DNA of 64,000 nucleotides from Arenicola marina (Eukaryota > Annelida > Polychaeta > Arenicolidae). This document shows positions 50,801-58,638 of this stretch, in pieces. Position numbers and translations under genes: made by a program. The notes under the pieces were generated by a model. It saw only the letters and a program-made list of their open reading frames with translations, did no database searches and was not told the origin of the DNA. The stretch is from positions 9,440,823-9,504,822 of the forward strand of contig OZ025252.1 in the NCBI GenBank assembly GCA_964019135.1, in the 5' to 3' direction. The stretch's first letter is position 1, and each line of letters opens with the position of its first letter.

Positions 50801-52107
50801 CATCAGTACCCTCGTCAAATGACTCGTCAAATGGACTTTCTGGGCTTGCGCTAGGATATTTTTTTCATTAGCTAATTTGGCTAATTCCGTGGAAAAACAT
50901 TAGCCAAAATTAGCCAAATATATTGGTTATAAATCTCATAATTGGAGATGAATGTAGTAGATCTATCATGTAATGTGTTTTCCAGGCACATCTATGCCTC
51001 GATAGCCAGAGGAACAGTTGATAAATGGGGTTAAACACTTATAATGCTGCAGTTCACCAGGTAATCATGGTAATATATATATACTATTATTGAGCAGTGG
51101 TTCCAGATATGTAAGAACTTAGTACCAGAACCGGTGAGGATATACTGATTACATTGAAGCAGAATATACACACTGGATTATATAATAAAAATGTGTTTGT
51201 AGTTGAAATTTTATATTCGCCAATTTTGATAAGTGTCCAGGAAGTTCTTATCGCCAAATCCCGAATTTTCTCGCCGAATGGCTATTGGCAAATGCTAGCG
51301 CGAGCCCAGACTTTGCCAACCTGACCTAGATTTTGAACCAATCAGGTTGCAGTTGGATGACCTTTACATTTGCGTAACTGACAAGAGAACGATAAAAACA
51401 ACATCGTCTGCTCTATTAAATAGCATGGCAGGTCATGTATTGTGAGGATAGAAATCAAACTGCAGATCGGATAAATAATTGTTCAGATAGGCCCCAGTTT
51501 ATAGGTAAGGAATATGCATAGATTTTCGTCCTCAACTCGTAGAATAAACAAATAACTCTCGCAAATTTCTATATCCGAAGAGTTTCCGTTTCGACTGTAG
51601 TTCTGTTTAATGTCTGTTCTAAAATTAAGTCATCGACCCCCGCCTGCCACCGTCCTTGCCACAGAAACCCTTTTCTGAGACTTCCTCAAACTTCCTTATT
51701 TTATTGACTGCCGTACATTTGTGGGGTGGGCAAAGGCAAGGAGTAATTCTTGCATCTGCATCTAGTGATACAACGAAAACTGGGTCCTCGACCTACTCAC
51801 CATTACTTGGCTCCTGTTTGATGAAGACCTCTTCCTGCTCTTCAATTTCCCCTTCCTCAAAGTGTGGAACTCTCTGTTCTCTGGGGTCCCCATACTGTTC
51901 ATCCTGGTCGCTTCGCCGTCGCTTCTCCTCCCTCCGGCGCTGCTCTCGATCTCGAGAAGTCGAACGATTCCGGTATTTTCGCTCATCCCGCGGCTCCCGT
52001 TCCTTCGATCGTGACCGACTCCGGTGTTTACGCTTCCGCTTGTGTTCCTTCTCACTTTTAGACCGATCCTTATTCTTGTCGTGCTTGTGTTTCTTTGATG
52101 AACCCAT
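17821..52107 (-). CDS. SART1: SART1 / Snu66, U4/U6.U5 tri-snRNP-associated protein 1, complete
   Basis: Nuclear splicing factor needed to bring the tri-snRNP to the pre-spliceosome. Coding exons in order (- strand): 52107-51801, 45412-45358, 42330-42275, 42053-41918, 38362-38254, 37944-37864, 35857-35761, 35380-35241, 32144-32072, 31323-31250, 30246-30056, 28755-28628, 27269-27148, 26770-26525, 24616-24424, 24112-24019, 21973-21745, 21200-21079, 17836-17821. Every junction is AG/GT and every phase joins, giving 822 residues (human is about 800). Family segments in order: [17 protein letters not shown] and an Arg/Ser/Lys-rich start; a Hub1-binding (HIND) motif [18 protein letters not shown] split across exons 2 and 3; [132 protein letters not shown]; and [13 protein letters not shown] near the end. 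The start ATG has A at -3 and G at +4. The last exon adds only TSLSK before TAG and is the least certain; its acceptor (TATGTTTTCAG) is strong. Confidence 0.95.
18128..21072. repeat. 25-bp minisatellite (about 117 copies) in the last SART1 intron
   Basis: Unit GTATGACTACGGCCCCTAGG followed by GCTGT. It begins (in SART1 sense) within about 6 bases of the exon 18 donor GTGAGT and fills most of the 3.2-kb last intron. The unit contains the palindrome CCCTAGGG. Variants (cggcccctaagg, acagcccctagg, gcggtg) cluster. Confidence 0.97.
21079..21200 (-). CDS. SART1: SART1 coding exon 18
   Basis: Reads [15 protein letters not shown] then [13 protein letters not shown], the hallmark C-terminal stretch of SART1. 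It ends in phase 2 (AC|GTGAGT), which joins the single G of the last exon to give Thr. This exon sits between the 25-bp array and a G-rich intron. Confidence 0.92.
22015..22180. repeat. Degenerate short array (AACAATGTTAA type)
   Basis: Repeated segments such as CAACAATGTTAACAAGCTAA in SART1 intron 17 (21974-24018). A few imperfect copies. Confidence 0.6.
22500..23780. mobile_element. Dispersed non-coding repeat with inverted parts, copy 1
   Basis: Shares CCCATGTTAAAC, TATACAAGG, GTGTGAACG-like and ACCGAACACACCGACAT segments with 38620-39035. GTTTAACATGGGACCCCATG near 23350 is an inverted counterpart of the segment near 22760, so the element may be foldback in structure. It also has a CAGA microsatellite near 23060. 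No coding content recognised. Confidence 0.45.
23950..24030 (-). repeat. 52-bp duplication spanning the SART1 exon 16 donor
   Basis: GATACGA|GTAAGTCG at the exon 16 end is followed (in gene sense) by a second, nearly identical unit in which the donor reads CTAAGT. The units share TGTGGGTGTGCTCATTGGGG. Confidence 0.75.
24285..24445 (-). repeat. About 52-bp duplication spanning the SART1 exon 15 donor
   Basis: The exon 15 end GCCACCAAGAAAG|GTGGGTCACT is copied as GACCAGCAAAACAG|GTGGGTCACT around 24364-24394, and a third, weaker copy lies near 24285-24310. At least one intronic donor is intact. Confidence 0.7.
24835..26524 (-). repeat. 60-bp array that copies the SART1 exon 14 end and donor (about 28 units)
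   Basis: In gene sense each unit reads GGCAACAGACCGGCGGAGG..GATCAGCTGATG|GTAAGTGGTCACCCTCACGG, that is, the exon 14 tail ([12 protein letters not shown]), the 5' splice site and 24 bases of intron. The unit is 60 bp, so the frame entering from exon 14 stays open through the whole array (peptide unit [20 protein letters not shown]). Comparison with vertebrate SART1 (ELM followed by D-F/L-E) places the ancestral junction at the first donor, 26525/26524. All later units are therefore intronic or optional coding sequence. The last units are more degenerate. Confidence 0.9.
26525..26770 (-). CDS. SART1: SART1 coding exon 14 (source of the 60-bp array)
   Basis: Eighty-two codons, phase 0 at both ends, containing [20 protein letters not shown], the most conserved block of the family, then [12 protein letters not shown]. 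The acceptor is TTGCAAG. The donor GTAAGT at 26524-26519 is the first of about 28 equivalent donors. The reading frame continues uninterrupted into the array to about 24827. Confidence 0.9.
29020..29300. repeat. C-rich tandem repeats in SART1 intron 11
   Basis: Four to five imperfect units of CCCCTCCCCTGAGTTGGG with CACCACCCCAAC and variable spacers. ORFs on both strands here are by-products. Confidence 0.75.
30265..30355. repeat. Three tandem GGGTGTAACAAAGGTAGG copies near the exon 11 acceptor
   Basis: About 40-bp spacing, starting some 20 bases upstream (gene sense) of the SART1 exon 11 acceptor. Confidence 0.7.
30425..31005 (+). mobile_element. Repeat with THAP first exon, copy 2
   Basis: Antisense to SART1 in its intron 10. 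It carries a CCAAT-type pair, a TATA-like TATAAATAG near 30616, and an ATG at 30721 (or 30727) opening [17 protein letters not shown] then LSFPVFPLK. The Cys spacing and FPxFPL segment match the start of a THAP zinc finger. The match stops at CTGAAG|GGTACC, a plausible donor, where many THAP genes have their first intron. No further THAP exon follows, so it is a promoter-plus-first-exon fragment. Matches 16855-17395 in inverted orientation. Confidence 0.6.
31340..31553. repeat. 32-bp array (about 6.5 copies) beside the SART1 exon 10 acceptor
   Basis: Unit GATCCATATGGGTCTGTGAT followed by ATATGACATCAT, starting within 20 bases of the acceptor of exon 31323-31250. Confidence 0.93.
31555..32071 (-). 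other. SART1 intron 9, non-repetitive part
   Basis: AT-rich intron sequence with a short TAC/ACT microsatellite at 31912-31936; nothing else recognised. Confidence 0.6.
32345..35238. repeat. 29-bp minisatellite (about 100 copies) starting at the SART1 exon 8 donor
   Basis: Unit GTAGTGGTCACACAGAGGGC followed by TGGCTGACT. In gene sense the intron opens GTGAGTCAGCCAGCCCTC, so the array starts three bases inside the intron. Truncated units (CTAGTGGTC, CTCGTGATC) are scattered through the array. Confidence 0.96.
35510..35585 (-). mobile_element. tRNA-derived SINE head in SART1 intron 7
   Basis: In - sense it has an A box in TTGGTGTAGTGGTTAGCGCA and a B box in GAGTTCGAATCC, about 35 bases apart, as in a tRNA-derived RNA polymerase III promoter. 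It does not fold as an intact tRNA gene by eye. Same family as the AMN intron array at 6.5-7.0 kb. Confidence 0.65.
35875..36425. repeat. 37-bp array (about 14 copies) upstream of the SART1 exon 7 acceptor
   Basis: Unit GGATAGACAGGTCATGGCCC followed by TGGGTATAAGACACAGC, starting about 15 bases from the acceptor; several units lack ACAC or CCC. Confidence 0.93.
36600..37863 (-). repeat. Composite array copying the SART1 exon 6 donor
   Basis: In gene sense exon 6 ends GGTCAGAAAGACAAG|GTGGGTGATC. The intron continues with dozens of GGTCAGAGAGACAAG|GTGGGTGCTC and GGTCAGAGAGACATGGTGGG variants in 22-bp steps grouped into 43-65-bp higher-order units. Many copies keep a CAAG|GTGGGT donor. Because 22 is not a multiple of three, read-through changes frame. 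Overlapping Trp/Gly-rich ORFs here are array by-products. Confidence 0.9.
38620..39035. mobile_element. Dispersed non-coding repeat, copy 2
   Basis: Diverged relative of 22500-23780: shared GTCCCATGTTAAAC, GATATACAAGGTACC, TTTCAATGGTTAAG and ACCGAACACACCGACAT. No coding content seen. Confidence 0.45.
39190..40390. repeat. Pyrimidine-rich array: degenerate 30-bp units, then 60-bp units
   Basis: From 39190 loose CTCTCCTGGCACTCTCATTC units; from about 39840 a regular 60-bp unit containing CTCTCCTTATCCTCTCCCGG (about nine copies). The 272- and 183-codon Leu/Ser/Pro ORFs over it are by-products of a 60-bp stop-free unit. SART1 intron 4. Confidence 0.9.
40598..40915. repeat. 41-bp array (about 7.7 copies)
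   Basis: Unit TTTACACAATATTTACCCCT followed by GTGACATGTGTTGTTTTTTAA, almost identical between copies, so recently expanded. Confidence 0.95.
41675..41870. repeat. Array of CAGTCAGTGACAATGT units
   Basis: Four or five units of about 45 bp with ATGGTTATCAATATATCATAT; a related pair lies at 38515-38610 near the other end of the same SART1 intron. Confidence 0.75.
43070..43604. mobile_element. pogo/Tigger-like MITE inserted in the LINE
   Basis: Terminal inverted repeats CAGTGGTCCCTGCGTTATAC and (inverted) CGGTGGTCCCTGCATTATAC, flanked by TA on both sides (43068-43069 and 43605-43606). No transposase; non-autonomous. Confidence 0.75.
44543..44700. mobile_element. MITE fragment (ATTATAAGCCGCACC type)
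   Basis: Contains TACCGTAAACTGCCTATTAG and two AAGCCGCACCC blocks, a pattern of widespread short DNA elements. The right end is not clear. Confidence 0.4.
45576..47032. mobile_element. hAT-like non-autonomous element, about 1.46 kb
   Basis: Ends with CAGGGTTCCCACAGG and its inverse CCTGTGGGAACCCTA, with ACATAT directly next to both ends. The subterminal regions repeat the TTCCCTGATTT motif. The interior holds a TTGGCGGTAAA array but no transposase. SART1 intron 1. Confidence 0.65.
45910..46050. repeat. 35-bp array (GCGGATTTTGGCGGTAAAAC type)
   Basis: Four imperfect units with AGCGGATTTTGGCGATAAAA and CGCCCCGACCGA. Same family as the array at 55373-55530. Confidence 0.8.
47945..48640. repeat. 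Head-to-head inverted tandem arrays (foldback)
   Basis: Left half repeats CTGGTCATGGCTTGAATC..CTCATGC..TGCCCCC about every 120-130 bp; the right half carries the same units inverted (GATTCAAGCCATGACTAGAT, ATTATATGTAGTG). The two halves could form a hairpin of about 300 bp. SART1 intron 1. Confidence 0.7.
49905..50335 (-). repeat. Two intronic copies of the SART1 exon 1 end and donor region
   Basis: The segment 51601-51820 (the last about 20 bases of exon 1, its donor GTGAGTAGG and following intron) recurs at about 50150-50325 and 49905-50130. Shared parts are TTTGCCACAGAAACCC, CTTGCATCTGCATCTGGTGA and the exon end CAAACAGGAGCTAAATAATG. The copy at 50.1 kb keeps GTGAGTAGG; the other reads GTGAATAGG. 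An inverted fragment lies near 49480-49540. Confidence 0.8.
51801..52107 (-). CDS. SART1: SART1 coding exon 1
   Basis: One hundred and two codons plus one base. Starts [17 protein letters not shown], then Arg/Ser/Glu/Lys-rich sequence typical of the N-terminus, ending in [19 protein letters not shown], with a possible SUMO-type FIKQEP site. A TTTATCCCGACCAG acceptor-like sequence directly precedes ATCATGG and CAG|GTAATT lies about 60 bases further up, so a very short 5' UTR intron is possible. Confidence 0.9.
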
Positions 52108-52260
52108 GATCTGGTCGGGATAAATATACTCAAAGGTAGAAATTTACCACGAAGACAAGCAAGATAACAATTACCTGATTACCGAACGAGAAACGCCAAA
52201 CAGGCAAACCAGCAAACGGCGCTGAAGTGCGTGTTGGCGCGCGCTGGAGTCTGCCAGTTA
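52108..52260 (-). promoter_or_regulatory. SART1 5' UTR and presumed promoter
   Basis: GC-rich GGCGTTTC and GCGCGCGCC stretches lie just upstream of the coding start, without a clear TATA box near the probable start. Assigned from position only. Confidence 0.4.
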
Positions 52261-52489
52261 TTAACTGCCAGTTTTGGTCTGCCATTTGGGCGGTGGGGGA
52301 GGGGGGGGGGGGACGGGGGGTCGGCTGGGCGCTATCAGGGGCGTAGGCAGACTAGCTAGAGTGGGTGGTGGGCAAGGGTGGGGGGGGGGGGGGGGTCTTG
52401 TTCCCACATCTTGAAGAATAAATTTCTTTATTCCCAGGTCACGATGAAGTAAAAAGGATAATTCCCAGCATACATAGGAAGGGCGCATA

Positions 52490-53045
52490 CATCATATAAA
52501 TCAGCGATTTCCCGATTCACCGTTATTTAATATTTAAATTCCCTGGTCACGATTAATGAAAATCCTTGGTCACGACGGTCGGCTAATATCCCATTCCCAG
52601 TTCACGAACAATTATTTGCCTCATTCCCAGTTCAAGGTGAAAGGAAAAGCCCATTCCCGAGGAACGGAAATACCCCTTGCCCCCCACCCCCCACACCTAG
52701 AGTAAGTGTACGAATGTGAGGGCGGTGGAGCGCACGGCGCTCCATACATGTTGTACTTGGTAGGCGTGTGGCACCGCTTAGTGGGAGAGTGTGCGTTTAG
52801 TCTCGTCTTATATTTCAGTTGTGGCATATTTGAATTTTATGCTGTGTTGCTTTAGTAAGGGGGCGGGGGGGGGGGGGGGCAAGGGGTATTTGCGTTCCTC
52901 GTGATTGGGCTTTTCATTTCAACGTAAACTGGGAATGAGGCAAATAATTCTTCGTGAACTGGCAATGGGGGGAGGGGGGGGGGTATTAGCCGACCGCCGT
53001 GATAATATTAAATAACCGTGAATCGGGATATCGTCAATTTAGTAT
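52490..53045. mobile_element. Foldback MITE, 0.55 kb
   Basis: Inverted arms of about 170 bp: the left arm has CGATTTCCCGATTCACCG, GACGGTCGGCTAATA and CATTCCCAGTTCACGAA; the right arm has the reverse order on the other strand (TATTAGCCGACCGCCGTGAT, ATTAAATAACCGTGAATCGG). No coding content. Confidence 0.75.
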
Positions 53046-53859
53046 CGTGTATCCGCCCTTCCATTGCATGCAGAGAGTTATGGGAGAACATGGGGTAAAA
53101 TGACCCACCGGGGTCATATGGCCCACCACAATATCGCGCAATTGCGGTGCTGCCACCTGTTTTATATTTGTTCCTGTTTGTTACGTGACACCTTAACAAA
53201 TCTACATGGGCGCTGAAGCAGACAGCTGACCTTCGGTACCGAAGTAAAAGATTCTGGGCCGTTGCCATCTATGGTAAACACTAGAAGGAAGTAACACTCA
53301 GTTATTGGGGGACATTTTTTATAAATTAACACGATCAAAGATAAGTCTAAGTCAAGCCCCAGACGTAACTCAGATGCTGAATATACTGCGCCGTATTTTT
53401 CATACAGCTGTCAAATGTTAAGGTTGCTAACAGGGGCAAAATGACCCACGCTGTTTCGGGCAAAATGACCCAGTGGGCCGTTTTACCCACATCCAATTTA
53501 ATATGTATACGTATAACGTATACATATAATATGCATAACAGAAACGATTATCTTTAGAAAACTGGATGATATGTCCACTGAATCGGAACATCTTTGATGA
53601 TCACGAATATCCTTGCAGAAGAAAACGATGTGCGCCCCAGGGAGCCGGAAGCGTTGATTGAAGCAGAGCCAGGCGGCATGCGGCGACTTCGTGTCTCCAT
53701 TCGATACATCCCCACTCCCAAAAGTTACTAGATTTCCAGTTAGAAAGACAAAGCCAAGTAACAAGCAATGCCCCGCTACGGTCGATCACCACTAACAGAA
53801 AGAGTGTGGCAAGTCCCGGCTGATTTCGAGAAGTCAGAAACCTAGGAGACAACTATAAG

Positions 53860-54900
53860 GGTCATTATCTCCAGCAGCTCGTCGTCTACAAAGTCCAAAT
53901 GTTCATCCAATATAACTTCTAAGTACTTGCATTGGAAGCAATCTGGATTTCCTGATCTCAGAAGCTAAATTTGTACAATGATCTAATTCGTCGACGTGGG
54001 CGAAAGTGAACAACCTGAGACTTGTTAACGTTTAATCTCAGTCTCCACTTCGTACACCATTGATGCATATGGCGCTCAACATTGTCTGTAAATCATCTTC
54101 ACTTTCCGCATGTAGCGCAATATCATCCGCGTATAATAGGATAGTCACAACCTCATCATTGATCATAACCCAATGCCCTAGCGACTTCAAAAAAAGTGCA
54201 AGATCATTAACATAAAGGCTAAACGGCGTGGGGGATAAACAATCCCCTTGACGTACACCATACCGAACCTTAAACCAATTCGTTCGTAAATTATTTATTT
54301 TAAAGGCTGATTGCGTCTCTATATACATGGCTTTTACTGCATGATACACTTTACCCGTTATATTGTAATCCAAAAGTATTATCATCAAGAGATTACGATC
54401 AACCCGATCGAACGCTTTTTCCATGTCTAAAAACGTCACATATGTTGCGAGTCCCATTGATTTTCTATCAATGAGGTCCGTTAACTCACAGTAATCAATT
54501 ATTCTTCTGTTTGGGAGGGCAGAGTATAACTTAGACACACACGACAGGAGGCTAATAGCTAGACAATTAAGTGGTATACACGGATCAACTAGTGCATTTT
54601 TTGGGATTGGTCCTTTTAAAGCTTGCGACCAGGCAGTTGGAGACTGACCACAATTAAAGGACTTTTGCAGTAACACATTCAATAGTTTTATCACACGACC
54701 GATTTTGTGTACCTTGTTTGGGATCTGATCAACGCCGACCGCCTTGCCTGTTTTCAGCTTTGAGGTGGCAGCATCCACTTCACTCAGTTCTATGTCGCGG
54801 TTAATATATTCGTTGGAAGTTTGACCATTGCCTTGCGTACTATTTTCCATAAACTCTTTGTGACTCATTGCCTCTGAGTAGAAGGCTTCGTCAAAATAGG
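53860..54900 (-). mobile_element. LINE fragment with reverse transcriptase domain
   Basis: A 276-codon open stretch (54868-54038) with LKTGKAVGVDQIPNKV, TFLDMEKAFDRVDR, GVRQGDCLSPTPFSLYVNDL and the catalytic LLYADDIAL. It continues, after a break, with WCTKWRLRLNVNKSQVVHF. A short stretch between DLIDRKS and TYVTFLDM appears deleted. The endonuclease and 3' end are missing. Intergenic between SART1 and MAD2L2. Confidence 0.85.
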
Positions 54901-55098
54901 GGCTGTCTGTGTCATTGTATAACGATGAAAACTGTTACACTCATGTATTCAAGACTTTCTGCGGGTCATTACAGTATTGACCATTATCAGATACTCCTCC
55001 ATTTCTTTAATTATCATAGCACACATGTTATCATACGCGTTATCAATATCAGACTGTGTATTTCTGGAATGTTCAATGTTCTCGATTAACTCAACCAC

Positions 55099-55143
55099 CT
55101 AAATGGTTGAGTTGAGTTGAGTTGAGTTGGGTTGGGTTGAGTT
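55099..55143. repeat. GAGTT microsatellite
   Basis: Pentamer repeat GTTGAGTTGAGTTGAGTTGG with GGGTT variants. Confidence 0.85.
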
Positions 55144-55372
55144 AAATCCGCTCAGAGTATTCTATTTCCCGATAACCCACTCTATGGATTTTCCCGGTCC
55201 CCCCACCCCCCCCTAGGTCGCAAGTCTTAAAATCAGTTCTATGTTTTTGTTTGAAATGTTCGCCCTATTGATTTCAGGTTTTCAACTCCAATGGTATATT
55301 CTATTAGAATATCAAGTCTTATTATCAGTAAATAAATGATAATTAAAGACACTTTGTTGGCATGTTCTCTGC

Positions 55373-55530
55373 AGTTTTGGCGATAAAAAGCCCCGACCGA
55401 ACGTATTTGGCGATAAAAACCCCCGACCGAGCGTATTTGGCGGTAAAAAGCCCCGACCGAGCGTATTTGGCGGTAAAAAGCCCAGACCGAGCGGATTTGG
55501 CGTAAAAAGCCCCGACCAAACGGATTTGGC
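55373..55530. repeat. 31-bp array (GTATTTGGCGGTAAAAAGCC type)
   Basis: Five units of CGTATTTGGCGGTAAAAAGC followed by CCCGACCGAG; related to 45910-46050. Confidence 0.85.
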
Positions 55531-55759
55531 GAAATCTCAGGCACAGTGAGCGAGACGAATCTGATTGGTCGGCAGTCGAAAAATGTCACGTGCCACGGGG
55601 GATGCAACTTCAATATATAGTGAATCGGGACGAACATTGATATAGCATCTCCCTATGATGTGATTAATCAAAATGACAGATTTTAGGAGTACCTCACCAG
55701 ATGAGCGTCATGTGAAAGCTGACCAATCGTCATCTCGCGCACTGTGCCTGAGATCTCGC
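55529..55759. mobile_element. Short inverted-repeat element (MITE-like)
   Basis: Arms of about 42 bp: GCGAAATCTCAGGCACAGTG at the left and its inverse CACTGTGCCTGAGATCTCGC at the right, including the inner GATTGGTC/GACCAATC. About 230 bp long; target-site duplication not clear. Confidence 0.6.
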
Positions 55760-56019
55760 AGGCGAATTCTCGCGATGTCAGCGATGCTTGCTCCATCTGT
55801 TCCGGAGTTGGGTGTTGTCGTTGCATAATTCTTTATTTGCCTCTACACGGCAGTACAGGTCTCGTTTACTTACTAATGAATTAATAAATTACTTACAAAT
55901 GAGACTTAGGCATTTACGGGACTGTGATTATTGTGATCGGGCGTGTAGGCAAAATGCCCGTCCAGACATGCTTGGAGATGGGAGATGGGAGATTGAAGGG
56001 AGAGTGGAGCCATATCTCC

Positions 56020-56160
56020 GGGGGTAACCCCCTACTCTTTACGAAGAAAGACATGGGATCTTTATCCTGCGACCACACAGACATGGCCACAGCAGGGCTC
56101 GAACCATCGATCCACAGAGCTATCGCGCCGGCCCCCTCAGCACAGCTGTAACAAGGCACC
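56020..56160 (-). mobile_element. tRNA-derived SINE fragment
   Basis: In - sense, GGGGGCCGGCGCGATAGCTC with a B box GATGGTTCGAGCCC 25-30 bases later, followed by a non-tRNA body. By eye not a functional tRNA. Confidence 0.5.
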
Positions 56161-56349
56161 AGCGTGATGCGCAATCGTTCTAAGAACACGTGTTTGTGTT
56201 GGTCCCCAAAAGACCTAAACCGCAAATAGAACTGTACATTAACATTGTACTTAGAATGTGTTCGATTGAGCGCCATATGTGGTTCTAGAACTAGGGCCGC
56301 CTGTTCTGCGCGTTCGACTTGACACCTGCACCGGAACCGGTTCTCAGTT

Positions 56350-56530
56350 TTCGCCAGATATGGGTCGCAATTCACGGTTACTGAGTATTGAAATTCTTAG
56401 TTCACGAGTAATGAAAATGCTTAATCTCGACGGGTTGGCTAATGTCTCATTCGCAGTTCATGAAGAATGATTTGCCTCATTCCCAGTTCACGATAAAATG
56501 AAAAGCCCGTTCCCGGGATCGGATATACCA
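56350..56530. mobile_element. Single-arm relative of the 52.5-kb foldback MITE
   Basis: Shares TTCACGGTTA, GACGGGTTGGCTAAT, TTTGCCTCATTCCCAGTTCA and AAAAGCCCGTTCCCG in the same order as the left arm of 52490-53045. Confidence 0.65.
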
Positions 56531-57587
56531 CTTTTTAATAAAAAAATTATCCATTTAGTAATTGGAATATTCGATTCATTTCATAGCCCAATTACTGGAG
56601 GGCGGGTGGGGGTGGGGGGGGGCATTGATTGCCGGAAAGTCAGGCTCTTTTAGACGGGGTGTCAATTAAATAAATGACAGTTTCGCGGCATGTGGAAGTA
56701 TAATGTCTTCATATATTCCGGCATTGTTCACTTTATAATGTGATTGAGTAGGATGATGACTGTCTCTTAAGTATTTGCATGTTCAAATAGAAAGGGAAAC
56801 GCCGGTTCGATCGAGGGCTCCACGGGGTGGTGAAGAGGGGATCTGTCGGTTGGTGCGCCAAATCGCGCATTTGGCCCGCGGCACCAATATCTACATTCTC
56901 CACGAATTTTTTAGTTATTATTTCAACAAAATGTAAACAAACAATCCGGTGGGGCCGCCAGAACAAATCTTCCCATTATTCACTGAAGCACACTTGGAAT
57001 CAAGGAATCTATACTAATAAAATGAAGCTGTCTCGTCTGTCCCACTATGCCGCGGCATGCAAGAGCCCATTGGCTCCAGCAGCCGCCTTGAGAACCTACG
57101 CCATGAGAACCTATTAATATCCAGCCGTCGCTCTTAGATGTGTCAAAGATATCGCATGTGTCAACACAACCGCTGGGTCTTTATCACCTTATATCCCGCG
57201 GCCTGCGGCGGGCTGCCTGGCTTGGTGCCAACAGTAATACTATTTCTCCCAACGCCTTATCGCCCGAACCGTCATCAAAACAAACAAATCCCGTACTCTC
57301 TCGCGTCCACAACTTCCCATTAGTAGCAAGAGAACGAACTCTGCCCGGGAAACTCTGCCCGGGAAACCTATACGCTGCTCTTAACATCAGTCACGGCAGT
57401 ATCCAATTCCACCCACACCAACCAGGGTTAATGAACTCCTCTCTGCTCATCCCCCACACCCATCCTGCAGCCCCACGCCCCGTCGACATTCATCAGACTC
57501 CGGCTTTACTGGCCCGCCCCCCCGCCCACCGGCACCCACTAGCCTTAAGGTTTATGCACTTCTGTTTTTGTTCGTACCCTCTACGGA

Positions 57588-57680
57588 CTCACAGGTGCCT
57601 CAATCGCGGGAGGTGGGGGGGGGGGGGGCGGCTCTCTTTATATGACATATGTGTGAAGCCGGCCCACGATTGAGGTACCT
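57588..57680. repeat. Small inverted repeat
   Basis: ACAGGTGCCTCAATCG and CGATTGAGGTACCTGT flank about 60 bases including a G run; possible MITE end pair. Confidence 0.5.
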
Positions 57681-57897
57681 GTGACTGACTTAACGACAAC
57701 AGCTATCGTTCACCAACTTTTATGGAAATGTGGCATGTCCGAGCCTCTACAATTTTCAAGTATTATTGTATCCAGTACAGAATACGCAAATTGCAGCTAA
57801 AGCACGCTGACAAAAATGTGTACATGGCGTATATGTATCTCAGTTGGAATAACAACAACATGTCTAGATGCAATCTGTACCAATATAGTACCGGAAG

Positions 57898-58265
57898 CGT
57901 GACGTTAAAGACCGGTGTACATAAACAATTCTAATTATCGTATATGTTGAAATTATAACATTCATTTGTAATCAACAAACATGCGCACAATAACTGAGCG
58001 GACGCGTGTCGTTAAAGACCGACGTACAGAAACAATTCGAATTATCGTATATGTTGAAATTATAACATTCATTTGTAATCAACAAACATGCGCAAAATAA
58101 CTGAGCGGACGCGTGTCGTTAAGGACCGACGTACAGAAACAATTCGAATTATCATGTTGAAACTATAACATTAATTTGTAATCAACAAACATGCACAAAA
58201 TAACTGAGCGGACGCGTGTCGTTAAAGACCGACGTACAGAAACAATTTTAATTATCATATATGTT
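57898..58265. repeat. 107-bp tandem repeat (about 3.5 copies)
   Basis: Unit begins GCGTGTCGTTAAAGACCGAC and contains ATTTGTAATCAACAAACATG. Copies are 90-97 percent alike by eye. Confidence 0.9.
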
Positions 58266-58377
58266 GAAATTATCCTTGACATTTATGTCCCGTTATTCAG
58301 TAGCTCCCGGTCAATATTATTTCTACCCAATGTCTACCTTCTGCCTGCTACTATTTGACGTATAAACCTAAATACCG

Positions 58378-58638
58378 TCATTTCTTTCGCTTATTACTAC
58401 GAACGCTAGACGTCCCGCGAGCGGAGCGGCTAGTTTCCTTAAAAAACTGATCATCGTCGGGAGAAGCACTTTTTTTAGAACAATAGTGGTTATTGCCACA
58501 ACGAAATGCACAATTAAACAAGTTGCCTCCATCGCGATTTAAACGGACCACCATGCCGTTGTCTGATGCTTGGGTGCGCTTAACAATTAATGGTGGCGTT
58601 TGAGCCTGCTTCTGAACTCGCGAAACCGTTCCCGCCAA
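58378..58638 (-). other. Unassigned 86-codon ORF with Cys/His cluster
   Basis: Reads MAGTVSRVQKQAQ.. with a CAFRCGNNHYC cluster (C-x3-C-x3-H-x-C) and a basic end RSNKRKK. I do not recognise it. It could be the last exon of a transposon gene or chance. No splice or promoter signal strong enough to call a gene. Confidence 0.2.

Noticed and set aside
51762-52133. 123-codon - ORF overlapping SART1 exon 1
   Set aside because: Alternate frame of the Arg/Ser-rich exon; the frame starting MGSSKK matches the family.
57140-57673. 177-codon ORF
   Set aside because: No recognisable domain, low-complexity Pro/His stretches, no splice or promoter context; probably chance.
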